Positions 1-6,975 of a DNA stretch of 10,662 nucleotides are shown piece after piece. The translations under genes were made by a program, and so were the position numbers. The notes beneath the pieces are model-generated. The model did no database searches, had not been told where the DNA came from, and saw only the letters and a program-made list of their open reading frames with translations. Positions within the stretch are counted from its first letter, which is position 1. Each line of letters starts with the position of its first letter. The stretch is from JANXQE01 sp035651635 (GTDB lineage: Bacteria > Verrucomicrobiota > Verrucomicrobiia > Limisphaerales > UBA8199). The stretch covers positions 1 through 10,662 of the forward strand of contig DASRFK010000191.1 of NCBI GenBank assembly GCA_035651635.1. The letters are read 5' to 3'.

Positions 1-93
1 CCCTGACATCCCCACAGATTATCCGATTCATACAGACCCGCTAGGCGGTCTTGGCGACACGGATACGGACGAAGAGTCGGAGCATTCGAGCGC

Positions 94-555
94 ATGCCAC
101 ATAATCCAGCGGACCTATTCGTGCAGGTTGTGGCGTCCGACGAATATGGGTTTGTCATCCTCGTAGGCTTACGACCAACAACAATAGTAATTGAAAAGAT
201 TCCATTAGAGGAGATCAAACAATGTATTACCTTCCGCAATCGGACAAATGGCACATTGAAATGTTACCTAAAACTGGCCGCTACCGCCAAACTGGATTCC
301 CTTGGAGTACGTGTTAGCAGCCCCCAAGGTAGAATTCCTTGCTCGCTCAACGACAATTTTTATCAAAATATCATCGTGCTTAAATTCCAAAGCAATGCTG
401 ACCTCACCGGAGCAACGATTAGCCTCAATTATGACAGGGATTTGGGGCATGCCGATTATCTGGTCACGAACATTGTTCCAGACGGGGGAACAATACGGGC
501 TAATGGAGTGCTTGTTAACCTTCCCGACGAATACACGAACGGAAGAACTTACTGA
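94..555 (+). CDS. Hypothetical protein, 153 aa
   Basis: I do not recognise this protein. The reading frame is open from position 7 and the first ATG is at 94, preceded at 79-82 by GGAG with an 11-base gap, an acceptable ribosome binding site. The product alternates hydrophobic and polar residues (residues 17-35, 55-75, 91-115, 120-145), which suggests a small all-beta fold. Its C-terminal part has G/N/D-rich turns (DRDLGHADY 114-122, PDGG 129-132). I see no signal peptide, membrane segment or catalytic motif. Codon use includes ATA, TTA, AGA and AGG and the stretch is visibly AT-richer than the rest of the window, so it may be acquired or decaying DNA. A second frame is also open at the left edge as far as the stop at 164-166 and overlaps this start, so the true gene structure is uncertain. 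Fair chance of being real, no function assignable. Confidence 0.42.
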   Translation: MPHNPADLFVQVVASDEYGFVILVGLRPTTIVIEKIPLEEIKQCITFRNRTNGTLKCYLKLAATAKLDSLGVRVSSPQGRIPCSLNDNFYQNIIVLKFQSNADLTGATISLNYDRDLGHADYLVTNIVPDGGTIRANGVLVNLPDEYTNGRTY

Positions 556-839
556 GGCTCGCCGTGCTCATGGCAGACCAGTCAATCCACCCTTGCTGAA
601 CGAACTGTCTGGCCGTTTCGGATTGCGGGCACACCGGTGGCGTTGCCAGAACACAATAGCAACGTCAATTGGGCTTTCGGTATCATTGGCCGTGTTCTGA
701 GAAATTGGACGAGCATATGAGAATCGCCCTATTCCTCTGCAACAACGAAACAATGGCCGAATGTTTCACGCTCAGCCTCTTTGGAACAAATGAACCGTAC
801 ACCGGGCATGGGAACTGGAGTCGTGCCGTTGCACCGACG
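556..839. other. Intergenic stretch without a convincing gene
   Basis: These 284 bases lie between the end of the hypothetical gene and the end of the leftward helicase gene. Short open frames here run into the antisense of the helicase C-terminus and give compositionally implausible proteins. I found no strong hairpin followed by a T-run on either strand, so no terminator can be called for the two converging genes, and no tRNA or recognisable regulatory element. Confidence 0.5.
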
Positions 840-2192
840 TCACCAGCGTTTCCGGCCACCCCTCGAACCAGAGTGGAAGTTGTGGCGACCGGCGGGGCGG
901 CCGCTGATCCGTCCCTCTCTTGCCGCTGGATGCCCTCGGCCATTCACGGGCCGTCTTTCGATTTTGGCCCCGGGCGCCGGAAGCGCCAGGGTGCTGGCAT
1001 AATCGAAACCTTCGCTGCGCTTGCGCACTAGGCCCCGGCCGATAAAACGCTCCAGGGCCCGTAAGGAACCGTGATCTTCGGGAGTCACAAAGCTGATGGC
1101 GTCCCCCACGGCGTGAGCCCGCCCGGTTCGGCCAATCCGGTGCACGTAATCCTCCGGATGCATCGGGAAATCATAATTCACCACATGGGAGATGCCATCC
1201 ACGTCGATGCCCCGGGCGGCAATGTCGGTGGCAACGAGCACCCGAACGGCGCCGGACTTGAAATCTTTGAGGGCACGGAGGCGTTGATTTTGGGAGCGAT
1301 TGGAGTGCAGGGTGGCCGTGCGGATCCCTTTTGCTTCCAGACTGCGCGCAATCCGATCGGCGCCATGTTTCATGCGCGAGAATACCAACACCATGTTGAG
1401 CCTCGGCTCCCGCAGCAGATGAACCAGCAGGGCCGGCTTCAGGTGCTTGGCAACTTCATATACCAGCTGAGTGACTGTTTCGGCGGGGTTGGCCCGGCGC
1501 CCGATCTGCACCGTCTTTGGCGAGCGAAGAAACTCGCGGGTAACGGACTCGATTTCCCTCGAAAGGGTGGCCGAAAAAAGGAGGGTCTGGCGCTTGGAAG
1601 GCAAGGCCTTCACGATTCGCCGGATATCCGGAAGGAACCCCATGTCGAGCATCCGATCGGCTTCGTCGAGCACCAGGAAATCCAGCGCCCCGAATTCGGT
1701 GAAGCGGCGATTCATCAGGTCGAGCAACCGGCCAGGTGTGGCAACCAACAAGTCCGCGCCCGAGCGGAGCGCCTCAATCTGAGGCCGTTCATTCACGCCG
1801 CCATAGATGGTGGCCGCGCGCAAAGGCAGGTGCCTGGCGTAGGCACGGACATTCTCATCAATTTGCGCCACCAATTCACGCGTCGGCGCCACGATCAATA
1901 CGCGCGTGCGGCGACGAATTTCAGAGCGGTGTGCGTTAGTGGAAGCGCGTGAAGTCCCAAACGCCGGCACCGCAGCCGGGACGCCGTCAGACTCAACCCG
2001 TGCGAGCCTGGCCAAAATCGGCAAAACAAAGGCCGCGGTTTTGCCGGTGCCGGTTTGGGCGATGCCGATCAAGTCGTGACCAGAAAGAATCAGGGGAATG
2101 GCCGCCGATTGAACGGGGGTAGGCTCGGTATAACCGGCCTCCTGCACCGCTTTGAGGATACGGGGCTCAAGCCCCAAATTATGGAATGGCAT
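840..2192 (-). CDS. rhlE: RhlE-type DEAD-box ATP-dependent RNA helicase, 450 aa
   Basis: ATP-dependent unwinding of short RNA duplexes in the cytoplasm; members of this family act in ribosome assembly, mRNA decay and cold adaptation. The full DEAD-box motif set is visible: Q motif (F3 to Q28, with PTPVQ 24-28), motif I AQTGTGKT 45-52, Ia PTREL 103-107, GG 131-132, Ib TPGR 152-155, II DEAD 176-179, III SAT 207-209, IV VFSR 270-273, V ATDIAARGID 321-330 and VI HRIGRTGR 351-358. The Q motif begins only a few residues after the ATG, as in RhlE, which supports the start at 2192. The tail (about 405-450) is basic and rich in R, G and H, typical of RNA-binding extensions. An Ala/Ser/Arg-rich insert lies at about 63-97 between motifs I and Ia. 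No clear Shine-Dalgarno sequence is visible. The gene is 56 bases downstream of the desaturase on the same strand. Family assignment is very secure; the exact paralogue name is less so. Confidence 0.95.
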   Translation of the reverse strand: MPFHNLGLEPRILKAVQEAGYTEPTPVQSAAIPLILSGHDLIGIAQTGTGKTAAFVLPILARLARVESDGVPAAVPAFGTSRASTNAHRSEIRRRTRVLIVAPTRELVAQIDENVRAYARHLPLRAATIYGGVNERPQIEALRSGADLLVATPGRLLDLMNRRFTEFGALDFLVLDEADRMLDMGFLPDIRRIVKALPSKRQTLLFSATLSREIESVTREFLRSPKTVQIGRRANPAETVTQLVYEVAKHLKPALLVHLLREPRLNMVLVFSRMKHGADRIARSLEAKGIRTATLHSNRSQNQRLRALKDFKSGAVRVLVATDIAARGIDVDGISHVVNYDFPMHPEDYVHRIGRTGRAHAVGDAISFVTPEDHGSLRALERFIGRGLVRKRSEGFDYASTLALPAPGAKIERRPVNGRGHPAAREGRISGRPAGRHNFHSGSRGGRKRW

Positions 2193-2205
2193 AGAATAGA
2201 TAAGC

Positions 2206-2227
2206 CCCGGCAGGGTTGCCGGCCGGG
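2206..2227 (-). other. GC-rich hairpin between desaturase and helicase genes
   Basis: CCCGGC at 2206-2211 can pair with GCCGGG at 2222-2227, or alternatively CCGGC at 2207-2211 with GCCGG at 2218-2222. It sits between the desaturase stop and the helicase start on the transcribed strand. No T-run follows, so it is not a canonical intrinsic terminator. It could weaken read-through or structure the helicase leader. Functional role is a guess. Confidence 0.3.
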
Positions 2228-2248
2228 TTAAGTGGTTAGACCAATACT

Positions 2249-3292
2249 TTATTGAGACCCAAGCCGGCTCGCTTCGCGCTTTAGTCCGCCGAACCCGACG
2301 AGCTTTCTTCGCTGCTCATCCCAAAGACGGAAAGTTAAGGCCTTGAAACTGGCAAAGAAGGTCACCGGTTTAACCGTCTGAAAGAGGGGCTCGGCCCGAT
2401 GGCAGCGTTCGAGATTGTAATTTGGGATGCGCGGGCTCAGGTGATGAATGTGGTGAAAGCCGATATTGCCCGAAAACCATTGAAGGACTTTGGGCAACTT
2501 ATAAAAGGAACTGCCCTGGAGTGCCGCGCTACAAAAGTCCCAGCTTTCCCGACGTTCCCAGTACACACCTTCGAACTGGTGTTGAACATAGAAGAGCCAA
2601 ACTCCGGCTATGCTGGCGGCCATCAAAATTCCGAGCTGGAGCAGGAGGTAGGTTTCGAAGCCAAACAAATAACTTAGAGACGCGGCCATCGCGAGGAGAG
2701 CCAGGTTAGTAAAATAAACCGAACGGCGCTCGCGGGCGGGCGCCTTTGCGGCAGCGAAACGCTGTTTGATCAGAAAGAGGAACAGAGGCGCCAGAACGAA
2801 CAGGACCAGTGGGTTGCGCGCCAGGCGGTACGCGAAGCGCCGCCAGCGCGAAGCCTGAAGGTATTCCCTGACGGTCAGCGTCCACACATCACCGGTGCCG
2901 CGTCGATCCAGGTCGCCCGAGGTGGCGTGGTGCAAGGCATGTTCCCAGCGCCAATGGCGATAAGGCGTGAAGCAGAGCACGCCCGTCAGGAAGCCGAGCA
3001 GGTCGTTGGCTTTGCGGCTCTTGAAGAACGATCCGTGTCCGCAATCGTGGAAAATAATAAAAGCCCGAATCAGCAAACCTCCCGCCAGCAGGGCACAGCC
3101 TGCCGTCAGCCAATGGGAGATTCCCAGGCTGAGATACATCAAATACCACAAGGCCACATACGGGACGAGCGTGTTGATAACTTGCCACAAGGCGCGCGGC
3201 AGTTTGGGACGTTGATACTTGGCCACAATCTCTTTCCATCTCGGGACCGAAATTGTTTGTCCGCTCGGGGTCAAAGCCGAATTGTTTGTCAT
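2249..3292 (-). CDS. Membrane fatty-acid desaturase (omega-6/delta-12 DesA-like), 347 aa
   Basis: Di-iron, oxygen-dependent membrane enzyme that introduces a cis double bond into membrane-lipid acyl chains, raising fluidity. All three histidine boxes are present: HDCGH at 82-86, HALHH at 118-122 and HHIHH at 280-284 (HxxHH from H280), plus the conserved YVQHQFE at 235-241 before the third box. Hydrophobic membrane spans lie around 40-80, 95-110, 160-175 and 193-235. I chose the ATG at 3292 (MTNNSALTP) over an in-frame ATG at 3457: it has AGGA about 12 bases upstream, and the 55 residues between the two starts look like untranslated leader rather than a domain. The product length fits the family. 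Closest recognisable style is the cyanobacterial and Bacillus acyl-lipid desaturases; regiospecificity cannot be read from sequence. The helicase gene follows 56 bases downstream, suggesting cotranscription. Confidence 0.92.
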   Translation of the reverse strand: MTNNSALTPSGQTISVPRWKEIVAKYQRPKLPRALWQVINTLVPYVALWYLMYLSLGISHWLTAGCALLAGGLLIRAFIIFHDCGHGSFFKSRKANDLLGFLTGVLCFTPYRHWRWEHALHHATSGDLDRRGTGDVWTLTVREYLQASRWRRFAYRLARNPLVLFVLAPLFLFLIKQRFAAAKAPARERRSVYFTNLALLAMAASLSYLFGFETYLLLQLGILMAASIAGVWLFYVQHQFEGVYWERRESWDFCSAALQGSSFYKLPKVLQWFSGNIGFHHIHHLSPRIPNYNLERCHRAEPLFQTVKPVTFFASFKALTFRLWDEQRRKLVGFGGLKREASRLGSQ

Positions 3293-3362
3293 GATATAAA
3301 ACTTTCCTGCGGGATAACCAAAAGATGGGAAGCCAGATCTTGGAAGCTCGCCGAACAACTTT

Positions 3363-3390
3363 AAAATACACTTAAAGAGACCGAACGCAA
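3363..3390 (-). promoter_or_regulatory. Possible sigma-70 promoter for the desaturase
   Basis: Reading the minus strand, TTGCGT (3390-3385) is followed after 16 bases by TATTTT (3368-3363), about 70 bases before the chosen desaturase ATG. Both hexamers are imperfect. It supports transcription starting inside the long in-frame extension and therefore the downstream ATG. Low confidence, pattern only. Confidence 0.25.
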
Positions 3391-3534
3391 TCGGAATCAA
3401 TGAGCTGGTAAGAAGAGAGCGTGAAACATCCGTCTTGGCAGATTCCGGTTTTGTCAACCGCAGCCGTTATCTGACAATTCCCGCGTCCCGGGGCGCGCCA
3501 ACGGTAGCCTGAGCTCTCTGCGCACTTTCCTGCC

Positions 3535-5961
3535 TCAGTCGGAACGCAAGGCCACCATTGGATCCACTCGCGAGGCACGGAATGCGGGCAGCCAACATGC
3601 CGCCAGGGCGGTACCCGACACCAAGACGCCGCTTAGTAAAAACGCAAACGGATCCAACGTGCTAACTCCAAAAAGCAGCGATTGCATCACTCGAGTCAGC
3701 GCCAGCGAGCCCGCCAGTCCAAGACCGCAGCCAAACCATACTAATCCCATCCCCTCCCTGATAATGAGCCGCATCACTATTGCCACTGACGCACCGAGCG
3801 CCAGGCGAACGCCGATTTCCTGCGTCCGCTGACTGACCGAGTAGGCAATAACGCCGTAAACACCAAGCGAGGTTAGCAACAGCGCGAGCAGGGAAAACAG
3901 ACCAAGCAATAGAGTGATCAAACGCCTCGGCGAGACCGCACGATCGATAATCTGGCTCAATGGTTTGGGATCCGGCACCGCCATCGTCGCGTCCATTTCT
4001 CTGAGCACTCTGCTCACAGGCCCGAAAATACTCTCCAATTTTCCCTTCGCCCGTGCCACCAGGTAACGTCCCCCGCCGGGCAGATAGACTTCCGCAATGG
4101 CTGCTTGTTCCAGCGCGCTTTGCCGCACGTCCCCGACTACTCCCACCACTTGGCATTCCGCGGGAGGATCTGGCGGCCCATCCAATACGACGATCTGGCC
4201 AAGCGGGTCTTTCCCAGGCCAAAAAGCATGAGCGAATCTTTCGTTGACGATGATCGGCTTCTGGGTTGGCTCCTGCCAGTCGAACCGAGCATCGTGCGAG
4301 TCGAAATCACGCCCAGCAAGTAAGGGAATTCGCATGGTAGCGAAATAACCTGATTGTGCGGATCGCGCGAAAGTAATGGGGGTCTGGTCTGGACGATAAC
4401 TTTGTCCCTTGGCGCGGACGTGCAAAACGTCGTTGAGGTCCATCGGCAGCTCATCGGTCAGGCTGGCCGAACTGACCCCGGGGATTGCCTCAACACGACG
4501 ACACACTTCATCATAAAACCTGAATTCCCCGTTGCGGGTCGCAAATTCGCGGTTCGGCTGAATCCGCCAGGCGGCTGCTCCTTCTGGCCGGAACCCGGGG
4601 TCGACTTCGAGGAGTCGAACGAAGCTGCGCGACAGCAAGCCCGCTCCCACGAGCAGCAGACAAGCCAGCGCCACTTCTGAAATCACCAGAGCCTTGCGCA
4701 GGCGAACCCGACTCCTCCCGTGACCCGCGCCACGGCCGGCCTGCTTTAACACACCCACCGGGTCGTCGCTGGAAAACTGAAGAGCGGGAAGACTGCCGAA
4801 AACCAACCCCGTTACGACGGCCAGCAACATCGTAAAAACAAGAGCCCAGCCGTCTACGCGGATCTTCGGAAGGAGTGGAATCCCGAAAGCTTGAGATTGT
4901 GCCATCGCGTTCGTCGCTACATAAGCCATCAGCAGCCCCAAGACAGCACCGCAACCCGAGAGCAGGATGCTTTCCGTAAAAGTCTGCCGGACGAGTCGCC
5001 AGCGGTTGGCTCCGAGGGCGCATCGGATTGCGATCTCCTTCCCACGAGCCGTTCCACGGGCCAGCAGCAGGTTAGATAGGTTGGCGCAGGCGATCATCAA
5101 GACACAGGCGACCGCGCACGAAAGCACCAGGAATGGCTGCCGGAATCGACCCGTGAGGTGTTCCCGCAACGGGCTCAATCGCGCGCCGAACCTGCCCCGC
5201 TCCGGATGATCCATTTCAAGTTGCTCGTTCAACATCTTAAACTCGCTTTGGGCTTGCGGAACGCTTAGCCCAGGTTTGAGTCGCCCGATCACCGCCATGA
5301 GGTTGCCCATGTTGTCGTATCCGGCGATGTCCAGGTGTGGTCTAAGAAAATCCACCTCTTGGGACCCAGGCGCGAAAATAGAGGAAAAGTCGAAAGATGC
5401 GGGTAGAACTCCGACCACCGTCCAGGAGCGCTTGTTGATTTCTATCGACCGCCCAATGATATCCATATCGGCATGAAACCTCCGTTTCCAAAAGCGATCC
5501 GTGAGGATAATCGCCAAGGGTCCGTACCTTTGGCACTCCTTGACCGTGAACCCGCGGCCCAGACGGGGTTGAACACTGAGCACGTTCAGAAAATTTCCGG
5601 TCACAAAGGCGCACTTTAACCGGATTGGTTCGCCGTTGCCGGTCAGGGTAAGGTCAGTGCGGTCGGAGAAAGAGGGTAAATAGGCGGCCAGGTCCTCAAA
5701 CGAGTGGTTGAGTTTGCGCCAATCTCGCAGATTAGCCTGCTGCGTGAGGCCGGGAATTCCCTCCGCCCCGAGAGCAGGGTTGGCGATCCAAACCAGGCGT
5801 TCGGGTTCACGAAAAGGCAACGGACGCAAAAGCACGCCGCTGACCAGGCTAAAGATGGTGGTGTTTGCTCCGATCCCCAAGGCCACCGTCAGCAACGCCA
5901 CAACGGTAAAGCCAGGACTCTTGAGCAGCTGCCGAACCGCATACCGAATATCATTTGCCAT
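3535..5961 (-). CDS. ADOP-type ABC transporter permease (MacB/FtsX family), 808 aa
   Basis: Inner-membrane permease of the MacB type, with two fused MacB periplasmic-domain plus FtsX modules, matching the architecture and roughly 800-residue length of the acidobacterial duplicated orphan permease (ADOP) family. Module 1: N-terminal helix about 18-44 ending in LLRPLPF, a periplasmic domain about 50-270, then helices about 276-298, 330-352 and 372-393. Module 2: helix about 423-445, a periplasmic domain about 450-675, then helices about 680-708, 737-757 and 773-793. The conserved cytoplasmic loop recurs in each FtsX half: KEIAIRCALGA (308-318) and QEIGVRLALGA (714-724). The protein ends VDPMVALRSD, as these permeases do. 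It contains no Walker motifs and no ATPase or periplasmic adaptor gene lies in this window, so it is an orphan. Substrate is unknown; MacB relatives work by mechanotransmission. No clear Shine-Dalgarno precedes the ATG. Transcribed divergently from the acylphosphatase gene across about 205 bases. Confidence 0.93.
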   Translation of the reverse strand: MANDIRYAVRQLLKSPGFTVVALLTVALGIGANTTIFSLVSGVLLRPLPFREPERLVWIANPALGAEGIPGLTQQANLRDWRKLNHSFEDLAAYLPSFSDRTDLTLTGNGEPIRLKCAFVTGNFLNVLSVQPRLGRGFTVKECQRYGPLAIILTDRFWKRRFHADMDIIGRSIEINKRSWTVVGVLPASFDFSSIFAPGSQEVDFLRPHLDIAGYDNMGNLMAVIGRLKPGLSVPQAQSEFKMLNEQLEMDHPERGRFGARLSPLREHLTGRFRQPFLVLSCAVACVLMIACANLSNLLLARGTARGKEIAIRCALGANRWRLVRQTFTESILLSGCGAVLGLLMAYVATNAMAQSQAFGIPLLPKIRVDGWALVFTMLLAVVTGLVFGSLPALQFSSDDPVGVLKQAGRGAGHGRSRVRLRKALVISEVALACLLLVGAGLLSRSFVRLLEVDPGFRPEGAAAWRIQPNREFATRNGEFRFYDEVCRRVEAIPGVSSASLTDELPMDLNDVLHVRAKGQSYRPDQTPITFARSAQSGYFATMRIPLLAGRDFDSHDARFDWQEPTQKPIIVNERFAHAFWPGKDPLGQIVVLDGPPDPPAECQVVGVVGDVRQSALEQAAIAEVYLPGGGRYLVARAKGKLESIFGPVSRVLREMDATMAVPDPKPLSQIIDRAVSPRRLITLLLGLFSLLALLLTSLGVYGVIAYSVSQRTQEIGVRLALGASVAIVMRLIIREGMGLVWFGCGLGLAGSLALTRVMQSLLFGVSTLDPFAFLLSGVLVSGTALAACWLPAFRASRVDPMVALRSD

Positions 5962-6166
5962 CGACCGTTGGACATGTTTGCGAGGACTCCGTCACGAAGA
6001 TCCCACGATCAGGCCGTTTTCATGGCTTTCCCGCCTCGGATCGTACCGTTGAAAAATTCGTTGCGGACGGTCTTGGGCTATGGCTTCATCCGCGCAGCCC
6101 GAAGCCGTTGCAGGGCTGAATTTCCTTACCTCGACGGGTTCTTGTGGCACAATTGTAACCAGGCGT

Positions 6167-6448
6167 ATGGCGAGCCGTAAGCGGATGCAGATTTTTTATT
6201 CGGGTAACGTACAAGGGGTGGGCTTTCGTTACACCGTGAAAACCGTCGCGACTGGTTTCGAGGTCGCCGGAACAGTTCGGAACCTATCCGATGGCCGCGT
6301 CGAATTGATCGCGGAGGGCGCCAAGGAGGAATTAGCCGCCTTCAGTGAGGCCATCCGGGATTCCGGGCTGGGGCATTTTATCCAAAAGGAACTGGTCAGT
6401 TGGGGCGACGCCCTCAACGAATTTCGCGGGTTTGAAATCATGAGATAA
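6167..6448 (+). CDS. acyP: Acylphosphatase, 93 aa
   Basis: Small cytoplasmic enzyme hydrolysing acyl-phosphates to carboxylate and phosphate. The signature YSGNVQGVGFRYTV is present and carries the phosphate-binding/catalytic Arg (residue 21 counted from the ATG at 6167). The second signature GTVRNLSDGRVE contains the catalytic Asn (residue 39). Length is normal for the family. The frame is open further upstream to an ATG at 6080, but those residues do not resemble the family. I prefer 6167 (MASRKRMQIFYSG), because a short basic lead before the first strand is common; ATG 6185 would give 87 residues and is a real alternative. Neither start has a strong Shine-Dalgarno. The gene stands alone: divergent from the permease, with the repeat cluster beginning just after its stop. 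Confidence 0.93.
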   Translation: MASRKRMQIFYSGNVQGVGFRYTVKTVATGFEVAGTVRNLSDGRVELIAEGAKEELAAFSEAIRDSGLGHFIQKELVSWGDALNEFRGFEIMR

Positions 6449-6480
6449 CGTCTGTAGAAATGCTCCTGGGACTCCAGCCT

Positions 6481-6520
6481 CTCCATGAACCTCCCCACTG
6501 ATTCAGGGCGACCGCAGATG
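6481..6520 (+). repeat. Direct repeat, copy A
   Basis: About 40 bases beginning CTCCATGAACC and ending in the 20 bases ATTCAGGGCGACCGCAGATG (6501-6520). The final 20 bases are identical to copy B at 6831-6850; the first half differs by small indels. It is followed by an imperfect hairpin, GGAAACCC (6522-6529) against GGG-C-TTTCC (6537-6545). Confidence 0.85.
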
Positions 6521-6561
6521 CGGAAACCCGAAATCTGGGCTTTCCATGAACCTGGTAGAAA

Positions 6562-6624
6562 GGGGCGGGGACGTCTCGTCCCCGCAGTCTGGCTTAGCGG
6601 CGGGGGACGAGACGTCCCCGCCCC
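6562..6624. repeat. Twin reverse-complementary hairpins (GGGGACG core)
   Basis: The 22 bases at 6562-6583 are the exact reverse complement of 6603-6624, separated by 19 bases. Each arm is itself a hairpin: GCGGGGACG-TCT-CGTCCCCGC at 6565-6585 and GGGGACG-AGA-CGTCCCC at 6603-6619. The DNA could therefore form one long cruciform or two small hairpins, and the RNA one long stem. No T-run follows, so it is not a standard terminator. Confidence 0.85.
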
Positions 6625-6725
6625 GAATGACATTGGACTCGCTATTTGGGTTCATGGTCCCGATGCAGGATCTGGCTATCGCGGAGGCTTTCCATGAACC
6701 GAACGGAAAAAGCCCGCCGTCACCC

Positions 6726-6751
6726 CCGCCCTCTCCCCCAGGAGAGGGTGG
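6726..6751. repeat. CCCTCTCC-GGAGAGGG palindrome
   Basis: CCCTCTCC (6729-6736) pairs with GGAGAGGG (6741-6748) around the loop CCCA, with further pairing outward through one wobble pair. It is bracketed by the inverted nonamers at 6692-6700 and 6772-6780. Palindromes with this pyrimidine/purine core are common dispersed repeats in many bacterial genomes. Confidence 0.75.
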
Positions 6752-6810
6752 AGCTTTCGCAGCGCGGTTTGGGTTCATGGTCGCAATACATCTGCATGCG
6801 CAAAAGAAGG

Positions 6811-6850
6811 CTCCCCATGAACCCCCACCGATTCAGGGCGACCGCAGATG
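6811..6850 (+). repeat. Direct repeat, copy B
   Basis: Second copy of the element at 6481-6520, offset by 330 bases. It contains the nonamer CCATGAACC at 6815-6823 and the conserved 20-base end at 6831-6850. Confidence 0.85.
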
Positions 6851-6863
6851 AGAACACAGAAGG

Positions 6864-6921
6864 CCTCCTCTCCCCGGCCCTTTCCTCCCGGGGAGGCGGG
6901 GGAGGAGAGGGAGAGCTCTCC
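6864..6921. repeat. Nested palindromes directly before the esterase gene
   Basis: CCTCTCC (6867-6873) pairs with GGAGAGG (6904-6910). Inside lies a second hairpin, CCTCCC (6884-6889) with GGGAGG (6891-6896). A 12-base perfect palindrome GGAGAGCTCTCC follows at 6910-6921. The purine strand at 6901-6914 also looks like a Shine-Dalgarno tract for the ATG at 6922. Confidence 0.7.
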
Positions 6922-6975
6922 ATGGTTGGTTCAGAGGTTCAATGTGCCAACTTGTTGGGAGAATTCTTTCAGGTT

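Larger units (their letters stand above)
6481..6921. repeat. Mosaic cluster of palindromic and short dispersed repeats
   Basis: A non-coding stretch of about 440 bases built from short repeats. Six copies of the nonamer CCATGAACC occur: direct at 6483, 6544, 6692 and 6815, inverted (GGTTCATGG) at 6649 and 6772. Two inverted pairs (6544-6657 and 6692-6780) bracket unrelated palindromic cores, and a third direct copy at 6815 precedes a third palindrome. A longer direct repeat of about 40 bases is present at 6481-6520 and 6811-6850. In several frames the repeats read as Pro/Arg/Gly-rich open frames, which I consider spurious. The organisation resembles REP/BIME-like or miniature non-autonomous elements; I see no transposase. 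It lies between the acylphosphatase stop and the esterase start. Confidence 0.75.

Noticed and set aside
302..700. 132-codon frame overlapping the hypothetical gene
   Set aside because: Overlaps the 94-555 frame almost entirely at its start, lacks a ribosome binding site, and its translation has abrupt composition changes without secondary-structure periodicity. The 94-555 frame is the better candidate.
1071..1952. Long 293-codon plus-strand open frame
   Set aside because: It is wholly antisense to the helicase, whose complete motif set makes the minus strand certain; the product is His/Gly/Arg-rich and has no protein-like pattern.
3482..3497. GC-rich inverted repeat downstream of the permease stop
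   Set aside because: CGCGTCCC/GGGGCGCG pairs on the plus strand only through a wobble that becomes a mismatch on the transcribed minus strand, and no T-run follows.
6080..6166. N-terminal extension of acylphosphatase from ATG 6080
   Set aside because: The 29 extra residues do not resemble the family and no ribosome binding site precedes that ATG; the enzyme is full length without them.
6485..6851. Pro/Gly/Arg-rich short open frames within the repeat cluster
   Set aside because: Their sequence is the translation of palindromes and direct repeats on both strands; no conserved protein feature.
6481..6921. CRISPR array
   Set aside because: Repeats alternate in orientation, spacing is irregular, the spacers are themselves palindromic, and no cas gene is nearby.
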